Assembly: GCF_913777625.1 (NCBI RefSeq) | Contig: NZ_CAJYTI010000001.1 | Coordinates: 1 to 64,000 of the forward strand | Source: an uncultured Sphingomonas sp. | GTDB taxonomy: Bacteria; Pseudomonadota; Alphaproteobacteria; Sphingomonadales; Sphingomonadaceae | Reading direction: 5' to 3' | DNA: 64,000 nucleotides | Shown here: in pieces, positions 9,168 through 18,252 of the stretch | How positions within the stretch are numbered: the stretch's first letter is position 1 | Layout: the number at the start of each line of letters is the position of its first letter | The notes under the pieces: model-generated | The model's input: only the letters and a program-made list of their open reading frames with translations | Told to the model about the DNA's origin: nothing | The model's database searches: none | Program-made: the position numbers and the translations under genes

Positions 9168-10796
9168 ATGCGCTTTTCGTTGCTTGCCCTTGCCCTGCTC
9201 TCCACCACCGCCGCCCAGGCCCAGACCGCGCCCGCCATCTCGGTCGACACGCTGAAGACCGTCACCCAGACCCTGTCCTCCGACGCGTTCGAAGGCCGCA
9301 AGCCGACCACCGCGGGCGAGGACAAGACGATCGCCTATCTGATCGAGCGCTTCCAAAAGGCGGGCCTCCAGCCCGGCAACAAGGGGCAATGGGTGCAGGA
9401 CGTGCCGCTGGTCGAGCTCAGCGTGCAGAGCCCCAGCAAGCTCAGCTTCACCGGCGGCAAGACGCCGGTATCGCTCGCCTACGGCAGCGAAGCGGTGTTC
9501 TCCACCTATCGCGTCACCCCGAAGATCGAGCTGAAGGACAGCGAGGTCGTGTTCGTCGGCTATGGCATCAACGCGCCCGAGCAGGGCTGGAACGACTATG
9601 CCGGCGTCGACGTGAAGGGCAAGACCGTCGTCATCCTGATCAACGATCCCGACTGGCAGACGATGACGCTGGACGGCCCCTTCGGCGGCCGGGCGATGAC
9701 CTATTATGGCCGCTGGACCTACAAGTACGAGGAAGCCGCGCGCCAGGGTGCGGCGGGCGCGATCATCATCCATGATACGGAGCCGGCCGCCTATGGCTGG
9801 GGCGTGGTGGAAAGCAGCTGGGGCGGCCCCAAGCTCGAGCAGGACACGCTAGGCAATCATGCCGACCAGTCGCAGCTGATCGGCTGGATCCAGCAGGATT
9901 CGGCGAAGGCGCTCTTCGCCAGCGCAGGCAAGGACTATGCCGCGCTGGTCGAGGCGGCGAAGCACAAGGGCTTCAAGGCGGTGCCGCTGGGGGTGAAGGC
10001 TTCGGCCAGCTTCGGGGTGGGCATCAAGCGCCAGGCCTCGAAGAACGTCGTCGGCATCCTGCCCGGCACCGAACGGCCGGACGAAGTGGTGCTGTTCTCG
10101 GCGCACTGGGACCATCTCGGCCACTGCAAGCCGGTGAACGGGGACGACATCTGCAACGGCGCGGTCGACAATGCCACCGGCACCGCCGGACTGGTCGCGC
10201 TGGCCGAGGCCAATGCCAAGGCGGGGCCGGCCAAGCGCAGCATGGTGTTCCTGGCGGTGACCGCCGAGGAACAGGGGCTGATCGGCTCGCAATATTATGC
10301 CGAACACCCGGTCTATCCGCTGGCGAAGACGGTGGGCGGGGTGAACATGGACGGGCTCGACATCGTCGGCAAGGCACGCGACTTCGTGCTGACTGGCGCG
10401 GGCAAGTCCGAGCTGGAGGACCTGGTGAAGCCGTTGGTCGCCGCCGAGGGCCGGGTGATCGGCGTGGAGCCGAGCCCGGAAAAGGGCGGCTATTACCGTT
10501 CGGACCATTTCAGCTTCGCCAAGCTGGGCGTGCCGATGCTCTATGGAGAGAGCGGCGAGGATCTGGTGGTCGGCGGAAAGGCGGCCGGCGCCAAGGCGGC
10601 GGCGGACTATACGGAAAAGCGCTACCACAAGCCGCAGGACGAATATGATCCCAACTGGAACTGGGACGGGGCGCTTTCGGACCTGCGAATCTATTACGGC
10701 CTGGGCCGCGAACTGGCCGAGGGCAGCAGCTGGCCGAACTGGTTCAAGGATGCCGAATTCCGGACGATCCGGGACAAGGCACGGGCGGGGCAGTAA
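9168..10796 (+). CDS. Secreted M28-family zinc peptidase with PA domain
   Basis: A 542-aa exported aminopeptidase-like enzyme. The signal peptide is MRFSLLALALLSTTAAQAQ. A PA (protease-associated) insert lies at about residues 115-220 (GYGINAPEQGWNDYAG). The M28 catalytic domain carries di-zinc ligands seen in SAHWDHLG (H, D), NGAVDNATG (D), AEEQGLIG (E-E) and YRSDHFSF (H). A GGAGGA-like ribosome site precedes the ATG. It probably degrades peptides in the periplasm or outside the cell. It is not part of an obvious operon; a REP repeat follows. Confidence 0.92.
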   Translation: MRFSLLALALLSTTAAQAQTAPAISVDTLKTVTQTLSSDAFEGRKPTTAGEDKTIAYLIERFQKAGLQPGNKGQWVQDVPLVELSVQSPSKLSFTGGKTPVSLAYGSEAVFSTYRVTPKIELKDSEVVFVGYGINAPEQGWNDYAGVDVKGKTVVILINDPDWQTMTLDGPFGGRAMTYYGRWTYKYEEAARQGAAGAIIIHDTEPAAYGWGVVESSWGGPKLEQDTLGNHADQSQLIGWIQQDSAKALFASAGKDYAALVEAAKHKGFKAVPLGVKASASFGVGIKRQASKNVVGILPGTERPDEVVLFSAHWDHLGHCKPVNGDDICNGAVDNATGTAGLVALAEANAKAGPAKRSMVFLAVTAEEQGLIGSQYYAEHPVYPLAKTVGGVNMDGLDIVGKARDFVLTGAGKSELEDLVKPLVAAEGRVIGVEPSPEKGGYYRSDHFSFAKLGVPMLYGESGEDLVVGGKAAGAKAAADYTEKRYHKPQDEYDPNWNWDGALSDLRIYYGLGRELAEGSSWPNWFKDAEFRTIRDKARAGQ

Positions 10797-10819
10797 GGCG
10801 GTTCATCGCGCCTTCCATT

Positions 10820-10914
10820 GTCATCCCGGCGAAAGCCGGGATCTATTGGGGTCTCCGTCGCGGCTTCTGCTGATGCCGAGAGTCGAATGGATCCCGGCCT
10901 TCGCCGGGATGACG
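10820..10914. repeat. REP-type intergenic repeat, copy 1
   Basis: A ~95-bp element flanked by two hairpin-forming ends built on ATCCCGGCGAAAGCCGGGAT (8-bp stem, GAAA loop); the right end reads with a CCTTCG variant. The spacer is about 45 bp. Two further copies occur at 21975 and 28501 with similar ends but different centres. It lies between the M28 peptidase and aguA genes. Confidence 0.85.
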
Positions 10915-10976
10915 GCTGGTGGGTGCGGGAACGGCCGGCCTTTCCCCTGTCACGCTACGGGGCTAAAGGCCGCGCC

Positions 10977-11954
10977 ATGACTCGTACTCCTCCCCCCGAA
11001 TGGGCGCCGCACGACGCGGTCTGGATCGGCTTTCCCAGCCACGCTGACCTCTGGGTCGAAGACCTGGAGCCCGCCCGCGAAGAAGTGATCGCCTTTGCCC
11101 GCGCGGTACATGCCGAAGGCCGCGGCGAGCGCGTGATCCTCGTCGCCGCCGATGACGCCGCCGCAGAGGTCGCCCGCACGATGGCTGGCGACGCGGCCGA
11201 GGTGGTGACCGAGCTGTTCGGGGACATCTGGCTGCGCGATACCGCCGGCATCATCACCGGCGATGGCGTCGCGCAGGATTTCGGCTTCAACGGCTGGGGC
11301 GGCAAATACGACCTGGAAGGCGACGACACGATCGGCGCCCGCCTCGCCGCGCGGCGCGGTCTTACCGCCGCCAAGCATGGCTGGATCCTCGAAGGCGGCG
11401 CGATCGACGGCGACGGCACCGGCCTGTGCGTTACCACCGAACAGTGCCTGCTCAACCCCAACCGCAACCCGGACCTCGACCGCGCTGCCATCGAGGCGAA
11501 GCTGGCGGCGGACCTCGGCTACACCCGCGTGCTGTGGCTGGGCGACGGCCTCGCCAACGACCATACCGACGGCCATGTCGACAATCTCGCCCGCTTCGTC
11601 GGCCCGAACCGGCTGCTGATCCCCACGCCCGTCGAGGACGATCCCAATGCGGCGATCTATGCCGATGCGGTCGCCCGCGCCGAGGCATTCGGCGTGAACG
11701 TCGTGCGCATGCCCTCCCCTGGCGCGGTGCTGGACGAGGATGGCGCGGTGATCCCGGCGAGCTACATGAACTTCTACATCGGCAATGCCGCCGTGGTGGT
11801 GCCGCTCTACGGCCAGCCCAACGACCAGGCCGCGATCGAGACACTGCAGGGCCTCTTCCCCGGCCGCGCGATCGTCGGCCAGCGGGCAGACCATATCCTC
11901 ACCGGCGGGGGCAGCTTCCACTGCATCTCGCAGCAGATCCCGACGATCGGGTGA
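10977..11954 (+). CDS. aguA: Agmatine deiminase
   Basis: Hydrolyses agmatine to N-carbamoylputrescine and ammonia, the first step of the AguAB route to putrescine. It is 325 aa. Guanidine-group-modifying family motifs are visible: WIGFPSH near the N-terminus, GDIWLRDTA, the ILEGGAIDGDG core with NDHTDGHVDN, and the nucleophile C316 in GGGSFHCISQQ. The ATG at 10977 begins MTRTPPPEWAPHD, matching the family start. It overlaps the DUF3147 gene by four bases (GTGA), and aguB follows 355 bp later. Confidence 0.95.
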   Translation: MTRTPPPEWAPHDAVWIGFPSHADLWVEDLEPAREEVIAFARAVHAEGRGERVILVAADDAAAEVARTMAGDAAEVVTELFGDIWLRDTAGIITGDGVAQDFGFNGWGGKYDLEGDDTIGARLAARRGLTAAKHGWILEGGAIDGDGTGLCVTTEQCLLNPNRNPDLDRAAIEAKLAADLGYTRVLWLGDGLANDHTDGHVDNLARFVGPNRLLIPTPVEDDPNAAIYADAVARAEAFGVNVVRMPSPGAVLDEDGAVIPASYMNFYIGNAAVVVPLYGQPNDQAAIETLQGLFPGRAIVGQRADHILTGGGSFHCISQQIPTIG

Positions 11955-12301
11955 CCGCCTTCGCCGTCCGCGCGCTGCTCTCCGGGCTGATCATCGCCGC
12001 CGTGGCGATGCTGGCCCGGCGTAGTCCCGCGTTCGGCGCTTTGGTCGCGTCGCTGCCGCTGATCTCGCTGCTCGGGGTCGTGTGGCTGTGGCGCGACACG
12101 CAGGACCCGGTGCGCGTGGCGGATCATCTCCAGGCGACCTTCTGGTATGTGCTGCCCTCGCTCCCCATGTTCCTGCTCGTACCCGCGCTGCTGCGATCGG
12201 GGCTGGGCTTCGCCCCCGCCCTGCTCGCCGGCATCGCGCTCACGATCCTGTTGTATTTCCTGACCGCCGCGGCGCTCGCCCGGTTCGGCATCACGCTCTG
12301 A
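11951..12301 (+). CDS. DUF3147 family inner-membrane protein
   Basis: A 116-aa membrane protein with four predicted TM helices (about residues 4-20, 27-47, 58-78 and 88-110) and the family block FGALVASLPLISLLGVVWLW. Its GTG start overlaps the aguA stop codon (GTGA), and aguB begins 8 bp after its stop codon. Function is unknown. Its place between the two agmatine-degrading enzymes suggests transport or membrane support of polyamine metabolism, which is inference. Confidence 0.85.
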   Translation: MTAFAVRALLSGLIIAAVAMLARRSPAFGALVASLPLISLLGVVWLWRDTQDPVRVADHLQATFWYVLPSLPMFLLVPALLRSGLGFAPALLAGIALTILLYFLTAAALARFGITL

Positions 12302-12309
12302 GGACCGTC

Positions 12310-13158
12310 ATGACTGAGATTACCGTCGGCGCGCTGCAGCTCGCCTTCTCCAACGATATCGATGCCAACATCGCGCGCGTGACCGAGTTGGTCCGCGAGG
12401 CGGCCGGGCGCGGCGCGCAGGTCGTGCTGCCGCCCGAACTGTTCGAGGGCGAGTATTTCTGCCGCGTCGAGGACGAGGGCCTGTTCGCCAACGCCAAGCC
12501 GGTGACCGAGCACAAGGCGGTGCTGGCGATGCAGGCGCTCGCCGCCGAGCTTAGCATCCACATCCCCACCAGCTTCTTCGAGGCGGACGGGCCGCACCAT
12601 TACAACAGCCTCGCGATGATCGGCCCCGACGGCAAGGTCTCAGGCGTCTATCGCAAGAGCCACATCCCCGACGGCCCGGGCTATGAGGAGAAGTTCTACT
12701 TCCGCCCCGGCAATACCGGCTTCAAGGTGTGGGACGGCCCCGGCGCCAAGCTGGGCGTGGGCGTGTGCTGGGACCAATGGTATCCCGAAACCGCGCGCGC
12801 GATGATGCTGATGGGCGCCGAGCTGCTCTTCTACCCCACCGCGATCGGCAGCGAGCCGCATGACGACAGCCTCGACACCGCCCGGCTGTGGCGCCGCGCG
12901 ATGGTGGGCCATGCGGTCTCCAACGTCGTGCCGGTGATCGCCGCCAATCGCGTCGGCACCGAACATGGCCAGACCTTCTACGGCACCAGCTTCATCACCG
13001 ACGAGCGCGGCGACATCCTCGCCGAACTGGACCGCGAGGAAGAGGGCGTGATCACCGCGACGCTCGACCTCGACCGGGTGAAGCGCCACCGCGCCGCCTT
13101 CGGCTTCTTCCGCGATCGCCGGCCGGAGCTGTACGGCCGCCTGGTGCAGGACATCTGA
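12310..13158 (+). CDS. aguB: N-carbamoylputrescine amidase
   Basis: Nitrilase-superfamily amidase that converts N-carbamoylputrescine to putrescine, CO2 and ammonia. It is 282 aa. The Glu-Lys-Cys catalytic triad is visible as E43 (LPPELFEGEYF), K116 (YRKSHIPDGPGYEEK) and C153 (GVCWDQWYPE). Partner of aguA in the same operon. The pair gives an ornithine-independent putrescine route; an arginine decarboxylase to supply agmatine is not in this window. Confidence 0.96.
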   Translation: MTEITVGALQLAFSNDIDANIARVTELVREAAGRGAQVVLPPELFEGEYFCRVEDEGLFANAKPVTEHKAVLAMQALAAELSIHIPTSFFEADGPHHYNSLAMIGPDGKVSGVYRKSHIPDGPGYEEKFYFRPGNTGFKVWDGPGAKLGVGVCWDQWYPETARAMMLMGAELLFYPTAIGSEPHDDSLDTARLWRRAMVGHAVSNVVPVIAANRVGTEHGQTFYGTSFITDERGDILAELDREEEGVITATLDLDRVKRHRAAFGFFRDRRPELYGRLVQDI

Positions 13159-13166
13159 CCGGACCT

Positions 13167-13193
13167 CCCCGGCGCGTCAGCCGCGCGCCGGGG
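13167..13193. terminator. Hairpin between convergent aguB and DUF418 genes
   Basis: A 10-bp GC stem (CCCCGGCGCG paired with CGCGCCGGGG) around a short loop, placed where the plus-strand aguB operon and the minus-strand DUF418 gene meet. The stop codon of the latter lies in the loop. There is no T-tract, so it may only slow or partly stop transcription from both sides. Confidence 0.5.
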
Positions 13194-14382
13194 CCTTGCG
13201 AAACGGCACGTCGCGCCGCCAGTAGGTAAGCGCCCGCCACACCCATTCGATGGGGCCATATTGGAAGCGCGCCAGCCACCAGTGCGCGACGACGATCTGC
13301 ACTGCGATCGCAACCACAGCGACCCCCAGCCGGGTGCCCGCGCTCCAGTCATCGTACATCCCCAAGCCATAATGGTAGAAGATCGGCACGAAGATAACCG
13401 ACTGCAGGATGTAGTAGGTCAGCGTCAGCCGCCCCGGCGCGGCCAGCGGCTGCACCAGCCAGCGCGCCCGGCTGTCGTAGAGCGCGATCACCAGCAGCGC
13501 CCAGAAGGCGGTGCCGGCCAGGTCCAGCCACATGTTGACCAGCGCCCAGAAGGCCCGTCCGGCGCCCGGGCCGAAGCCCTGCGCCATGAACGCCTCGCGC
13601 AGCGGCTCGCGCGTCACGAACAGCGCGGCGGCGATGGCGGCCGCGATCGGCAAGGCCCAGGCGCGCCAGCGCCGGCTGCGCACCAGGTCACCGAAGAAGT
13701 TGGTGCGGCCCAGCACCAGCCCGAGCAGATAGAGGCCGAGGATCTGCACCATTCGGCCATATTCGAGGAAGAACCAGTATTTGGACTGCTGCCCGGCCCA
13801 TAGGTTCACCCGCAGCACCTGCCAGAGGTCGCCGCTGAGATAGACCGGCATGCCCGGATCGACCGACGACATCGCCGGGGCATTGGCCCAGGCCGCACCG
13901 CTGGCGCCAGCGATCAGCTGGACGATCAGCGACGGGCCCGCCAGACAGAAGGCGGCGCCGGCCAGCAGCGCCGCGTTGCTGCGGATTCGGTTGAACAGCA
14001 GCAGCAGGAATCCGATGGCCGCCAGCGTCTGCATGATATCGCCGCGGTAGATCAGCGCATGCAGGAAGCCGATGCCTTCCAGAATGAGTAGCCGCCATGC
14101 GAACCGCGCAGTGAAATCCTGCCCACGTTCGGCCGCGCGATCCATCAAGATGAAGAAGCTGAAGCCGAAACAAAGCGCGAGCAGCGAGAAGCTCTTGCCC
14201 ATGAATAGTGCAAACACCGTTTCGGATATCCAACCGGGTTTCTCCCCGGCCCAAAACAGTTCATAGCTTTCGATGACGTGCACCAGGAACAGCGCCATCA
14301 ATGCAAAGCCGCGCAACACGTCTACGACGTCGAGCCGGCTATTGTCCCGGCGGGCGGGGGCATTGGCGTGGCGCATCGGCAT
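13177..14382 (-). CDS. DUF418 family membrane protein
   Basis: A 401-aa polytopic membrane protein with about ten TM helices. The DUF418 N-terminal signature DVLRGFALMALFLVHVIES and the C-terminal block (GRLTLTYYILQSVIF, FQYGPIEWVWRALTYW) are evident. The ATG at 14382 (MPMRHANAP) is preferred to an upstream start; MRHANAP at 14376 is equally possible. Proteins of this family are related to acyltransferase-like membrane proteins, but no reaction is established. It is convergent to aguB and divergent from the diguanylate cyclase gene. Confidence 0.85.
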   Translation of the reverse strand: MPMRHANAPARRDNSRLDVVDVLRGFALMALFLVHVIESYELFWAGEKPGWISETVFALFMGKSFSLLALCFGFSFFILMDRAAERGQDFTARFAWRLLILEGIGFLHALIYRGDIMQTLAAIGFLLLLFNRIRSNAALLAGAAFCLAGPSLIVQLIAGASGAAWANAPAMSSVDPGMPVYLSGDLWQVLRVNLWAGQQSKYWFFLEYGRMVQILGLYLLGLVLGRTNFFGDLVRSRRWRAWALPIAAAIAAALFVTREPLREAFMAQGFGPGAGRAFWALVNMWLDLAGTAFWALLVIALYDSRARWLVQPLAAPGRLTLTYYILQSVIFVPIFYHYGLGMYDDWSAGTRLGVAVVAIAVQIVVAHWWLARFQYGPIEWVWRALTYWRRDVPFRKAPARG

Positions 14383-14495
14383 CCCGGGCGTACCGGCACG
14401 GCCGCCATCCCCGGGGCTGCCCGCCGCAGTGTCAACGATGCACGATACTCGCCTCATTTACGTCTTCTTCGTCCGACAGGCGTAGCAACGCCACC

Positions 14496-16178
14496 ATGGT
14501 TAGCGCGCGTATCCGCCGGCTGCTGAGCATCGCGTTGTTCGCGATGCTGGCATGCATCGTGCACCCGGCACATGCCCAAGCGGGGGTTGCCGGTCAACCG
14601 CTTGGCGTCTGTCTCGTGCGCGATACCGGACAGGCGGCGGAGGCGCTGCTCCATCACCCGGAACGATTCGACTGCACAACGCCGCAACACCGCTTCGGTG
14701 CCGGGAACTATTGGGCGATCACCACCCCGATCGATCGCCGCTCGACCTTCATGACACCGCTGGTGCTGCGCTTCGCCAGCGTCTGGCATGGCGGCAGCAC
14801 GGTCTATTTCGTCTATGCCGACGGCGCGGTCCGCCGGTGGCAGAGCGACCGGCGCGGGCTGACGCCGCTGATCCAGCTCGGCGCGATCGCCCAGCTTCCG
14901 GTGCCGGTGCGTGATCCCGCGCTGGTGCGGGTGCTGGTGCATGTCGAACATGCGGCGAACCTGCGCGGCGTGCTGATGGGCGTGCGGATCGCCACGCTGG
15001 CCGAAAGCGACCATGCCAATCTGGTGCTCGCCGCGCTCTATGCCTTTTTCGCCGGGGTCGCGCTCGCGCTCATCGTCTACAATTTTGCTTTGTGGTGCGC
15101 GATGCGGCACCGCTTCCAGCTGCATTACTGCATGCTGCTCAGCGCTCTGCTCGGCTACACCATCAGTTCGTCCGGCGCGCTCGCCTGGGCGGCCCCGCTG
15201 CTCGCCAACAACGACCGGATCCGCTTCAACTATCTGTTCGTCGGCCTCGCCGGCGGCGCGGCGGCGCTGTTCACCCGCAGCTTCTTCGAAGACCAGAAAT
15301 TGCCCCGCTGGCTGGATCGCGGCAGCCAGATCGTCGCCATGGCGGTGCCGCTGTCGGCATTGGCGGTGGTGGTATTGGGCGCCAACAACCTGCGCTGCGC
15401 CGATCTGCTCTACACGCTAGCCTTTGGCGGGCTGCTCGCCATCATCGTGCCGACGCTGTGGAGCGCCTGGCGCCAGGGCTCGCGCTTCCTGTGGCTGTTC
15501 GCCGCGGCGTGGAGCGCGCCCTTCCTGCTGGCCTGCGTCCGGGTGCTCGCCGCGGTGCACCTCCTGCCCTGGAACTTCTGGATCGACAATTCGACGATCC
15601 TCTCGATCGGCACCGAGGCACTCGTCTCCTCGTTGGCGGTGGCCTATCGGATCAAGTTCCTGCGCGACGAGCGCGACGCCGCCCTCACCCGCGAACTGGT
15701 GGCGCGCGAGCTTGCCGATATCGATCCGCTCACCGGCCTGCTCAACCGCCGCGCCTTCCTGCACCGCGCGATCGGGCGGACGAAACCACAGCAGCTGCTG
15801 CTGATCGACATCGATCATTTCAAGCGCGTCAACGAAACGCTGGGGCATGACGGCGGCGACGAGGTGCTGCGGCTGTTCGCGCGCGCCTTGCGGGCCGCCG
15901 CGCCCGAGCCGGTGCTGGTTGCGCGGATGGGGGGCGAGGAGTTCGCGCTGCTGGTTCCCCTGGATGCCCGCATCGAACCCGAGGCACTGCTTGCCACGCT
16001 GCGCAAGGCTCGCATGCCGTTCGATCTGACCATCACCGCCAGCATCGGCACCTGCGCGGGGCCGGTGACCAACGAGATCGACTGGAAGGCGCTGTATCGC
16101 TGCGCCGATGGCGCGCTGTTCGACGCCAAGGCAGCCGGGCGCGACCGCGTCCGCGCCTCGCTGCTCGGCGCGGCCTGA
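14496..16178 (+). CDS. 7TM-DISM sensor diguanylate cyclase (GGDEF)
   Basis: A 560-aa membrane protein that probably makes cyclic di-GMP in response to an extracellular ligand. The order is a signal peptide (ends AHAQ, about residue 29), a DISM-type periplasmic region (30-175), seven TM helices of the 7TMR-DISM type (about 176-385), and a C-terminal GGDEF domain (about 400-558) with DPLTGLLNRRAF, IDIDHFKRVNETLGHDGGD and the active-site loop GGEEF at 479-483. The sequence before GGEEF lacks the RxxD inhibitory site, so product feedback is probably absent. The start is the ATG at 14496; a longer upstream reading has no signal peptide. Confidence 0.9.
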   Translation: MVSARIRRLLSIALFAMLACIVHPAHAQAGVAGQPLGVCLVRDTGQAAEALLHHPERFDCTTPQHRFGAGNYWAITTPIDRRSTFMTPLVLRFASVWHGGSTVYFVYADGAVRRWQSDRRGLTPLIQLGAIAQLPVPVRDPALVRVLVHVEHAANLRGVLMGVRIATLAESDHANLVLAALYAFFAGVALALIVYNFALWCAMRHRFQLHYCMLLSALLGYTISSSGALAWAAPLLANNDRIRFNYLFVGLAGGAAALFTRSFFEDQKLPRWLDRGSQIVAMAVPLSALAVVVLGANNLRCADLLYTLAFGGLLAIIVPTLWSAWRQGSRFLWLFAAAWSAPFLLACVRVLAAVHLLPWNFWIDNSTILSIGTEALVSSLAVAYRIKFLRDERDAALTRELVARELADIDPLTGLLNRRAFLHRAIGRTKPQQLLLIDIDHFKRVNETLGHDGGDEVLRLFARALRAAAPEPVLVARMGGEEFALLVPLDARIEPEALLATLRKARMPFDLTITASIGTCAGPVTNEIDWKALYRCADGALFDAKAAGRDRVRASLLGAA

Positions 16179-16232
16179 GCTTGTATCGCCCCTATATCGG
16201 GTGTACGTATTCCGGCGGGGAGAACTGTCTAC

Positions 16233-16439
16233 ATGTCGCGTCGGAAGCGTCTGGTGCTGGTTGCAGGGGTTACCGCACTCACCCTGGCGATCGTGCGTCC
16301 GCCGCGCCCCCATGCCGATCTCGAGATTCTCACCCACCGCGCCGGCGACTCCGCGCCGCAACAGGTGCGCGCCGCGATCGACCTCGGCATCCTCGCCGTC
16401 TCGGTGCTGGTCACCTGGAGCCGCCAGATCGCGCGCTGA
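16233..16439 (+). CDS. Small hypothetical membrane-associated protein
   Basis: A 68-aa basic protein with two hydrophobic stretches (residues 6-20 and 48-62) and an acidic/His middle (HADLEILTHRAGD). GGGGAGAA lies eight nt before the ATG. The codon pattern looks coding, and I believe similar short proteins occur in other sphingomonads, but no function is known. Confidence 0.6.
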   Translation: MSRRKRLVLVAGVTALTLAIVRPPRPHADLEILTHRAGDSAPQQVRAAIDLGILAVSVLVTWSRQIAR

Positions 16440-16444
16440 GGCGC

Positions 16445-16470
16445 GGAACCAACCCCGGTTGTTCCCGTAG
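16445..16470 (+). promoter_or_regulatory. GGAAC-N16-CGTA motif with internal dyad
   Basis: GGAAC is followed after 16 bases by CGTAGA, close to the GGAAC-N16/17-CGTT promoter of the alphaproteobacterial general stress sigma factor EcfG. The same stretch holds a dyad (GGAACCAACC / GGTTGTTCC) that could instead be a hairpin ending the small upstream gene. It lies 85 bp before the acyl-CoA ligase start. The two readings cannot be told apart here. Confidence 0.3.
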
Positions 16471-16554
16471 AGACGGAGCGCGCACCCCGCGCGATGAAGC
16501 ATGCACGTGTGCTGAAAAGCGCACTTGCGTGGCAAAAATCGGTTGCTTACACTG

Positions 16555-18240
16555 ATGTCAATGACAAAGCCCGAAATGGTCTGGAAGACCGCCTATCGGC
16601 ATCCAGGAGAGTGGGATCGCAGCTACGCGCCGCGGTCCATGGTAGACCTGTTCGAGGAAAGCGCGGCCGCCCATCCGCACGCCCCGCTCCTCGATTTCAT
16701 GGGTCGCATCTACAGCTATGGCGAGACACTGGACGGCGCCAATCGCGTCGCCTGCGGGCTGCGCGCGCTGGGCTATGGGCCGGGCGACCGGATCGGCCTG
16801 TTCCTGCCCAACGTGCCGCACTATGTCGCCGCCTATTACGGCATCCTCAAGCTCGGCGCGACGGTGGTGAACTTCTCGCCGCTCTATTCGGTGGACGAGC
16901 TTGCCGCACAGGTCGCCGATTCGGGCACAAGGCTGCTCTTCACCCTTTCCGCCACCGCGCTGCTCCCCACCGCGCTCAAGGTGCTGGAGAAGAGCGCGCT
17001 CGAGCGGCTGGTGGTCGGCTCGGTCGCCGGCGCGCTGCCCACCGCCAAGTCGCTCTTCTACCAGCTGTTCCGCGGCAGCGAAGTGACCGCCAAACCGCAC
17101 GATCCGCGTGTCCTCGCCTTCTCCAAGCTGATCGCCAACAAGGGCGACTGCACGCGTCCCGCCATCAATCCCGAGCGCGATGTCGCGCTGATCCAATATA
17201 CCGGCGGCACCACGGGCACCCCCAAGGGCGCAGTGCTCACCCACCAGAATCTCTCGGCCAATGCCCGGCAGGTGTCCGAACTCGATCCCGATCTCGGCAA
17301 GGTCGAGGATTCGGTGCTGGGTGTGCTGCCCTTCTTCCACGTCTTCGCCAATACCTGCGTGCTCAACCGCACGGTGATCACCGGCGGCAAGATCGTGATG
17401 CTGCCGCGCTTCAACGCGCAGCAGGTGCTCACCGAACTGCGTCGCACCAAGCCCCGCTCGCTGCCCGGCGTGCCGACCATGTACCAGGCGCTGCTCGACG
17501 CACCGGGCATGAAGCCGTCGGACTTCGCGTCGCTGCGTTTCTGCATCTCGGGTGGCGCGCCGCTGCCGGAGCAGCTCAAGCTCAACTGGGAGGCGACCAC
17601 CGGCGCCCACATCATCGAGGGCTATGGCCTGTCCGAAAGCTCGGGCGTGGTCTCGGCCAACCCCTATGTCGGGCTCAACAAGAGCGGCACGATCGGCCAG
17701 CCGATCGCCGGCACCCGCGTCCGGCTGGTCGACAAGGAAGACCCCCGCAAGCCCGCCCCCGAGGGCGAGCCCGGCGAGATCGTCGTGCAGGGCCCGCAGA
17801 TCATGCAGGGCTATTGGAACCGGCCCGAGGCCGATGTCGGCACGTTCGTCGACGATCACTGGCTGCGCACCGGCGATGTCGGCATCATCGACGAGGACGG
17901 CTATATTCACATCGTCGACCGGCTGAAGGACATGATCGCGGTCGGCGGGTTCAAGGTGTTTCCCAGCCAGATCGAGGCGGTGCTCTACACCCATCCGGCG
18001 GTGAAGGAGACGCTCGTGCTGGGGCTGCCCGATGCATATCATGGCGAGCTGCCGCACGCCTATGTCGCGCTCAACGACGGCATGACCGCCGATCCAAAGG
18101 AAATGTGCGACTGGCTCAACGCGCAGCTCGGCAAGCATGAGCGGGTGAAGGAAGTGGTGATCCGCGACAGCCTGCCCAAGACGATGATCGGCAAGCTCAG
18201 CCGGAAGGATTTGCTGAACGAGGTGAAGGCGGGACGGTAA
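16555..18240 (+). CDS. Long-chain fatty acid-CoA ligase
   Basis: AMP-forming acyl-CoA synthetase of 561 aa that activates a fatty acid to acyl-CoA for degradation or lipid synthesis. The AMP-binding P-loop YTGGTTGTPKGA is at about residues 214-225, and GYGLSESSG, TGDVGIIDEDGYIHIVDR and the C-terminal K of LPKTMIGKLSRK are all in place. Two closely spaced ATGs exist (16555 and 16561). It is FadD-like but could act on another carboxylic acid. It stands alone, with a repeat after it that faces the convergent dehydrogenase gene. Confidence 0.9.
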   Translation: MSMTKPEMVWKTAYRHPGEWDRSYAPRSMVDLFEESAAAHPHAPLLDFMGRIYSYGETLDGANRVACGLRALGYGPGDRIGLFLPNVPHYVAAYYGILKLGATVVNFSPLYSVDELAAQVADSGTRLLFTLSATALLPTALKVLEKSALERLVVGSVAGALPTAKSLFYQLFRGSEVTAKPHDPRVLAFSKLIANKGDCTRPAINPERDVALIQYTGGTTGTPKGAVLTHQNLSANARQVSELDPDLGKVEDSVLGVLPFFHVFANTCVLNRTVITGGKIVMLPRFNAQQVLTELRRTKPRSLPGVPTMYQALLDAPGMKPSDFASLRFCISGGAPLPEQLKLNWEATTGAHIIEGYGLSESSGVVSANPYVGLNKSGTIGQPIAGTRVRLVDKEDPRKPAPEGEPGEIVVQGPQIMQGYWNRPEADVGTFVDDHWLRTGDVGIIDEDGYIHIVDRLKDMIAVGGFKVFPSQIEAVLYTHPAVKETLVLGLPDAYHGELPHAYVALNDGMTADPKEMCDWLNAQLGKHERVKEVVIRDSLPKTMIGKLSRKDLLNEVKAGR

Positions 18241-18252
18241 GTTCCATTTCTT

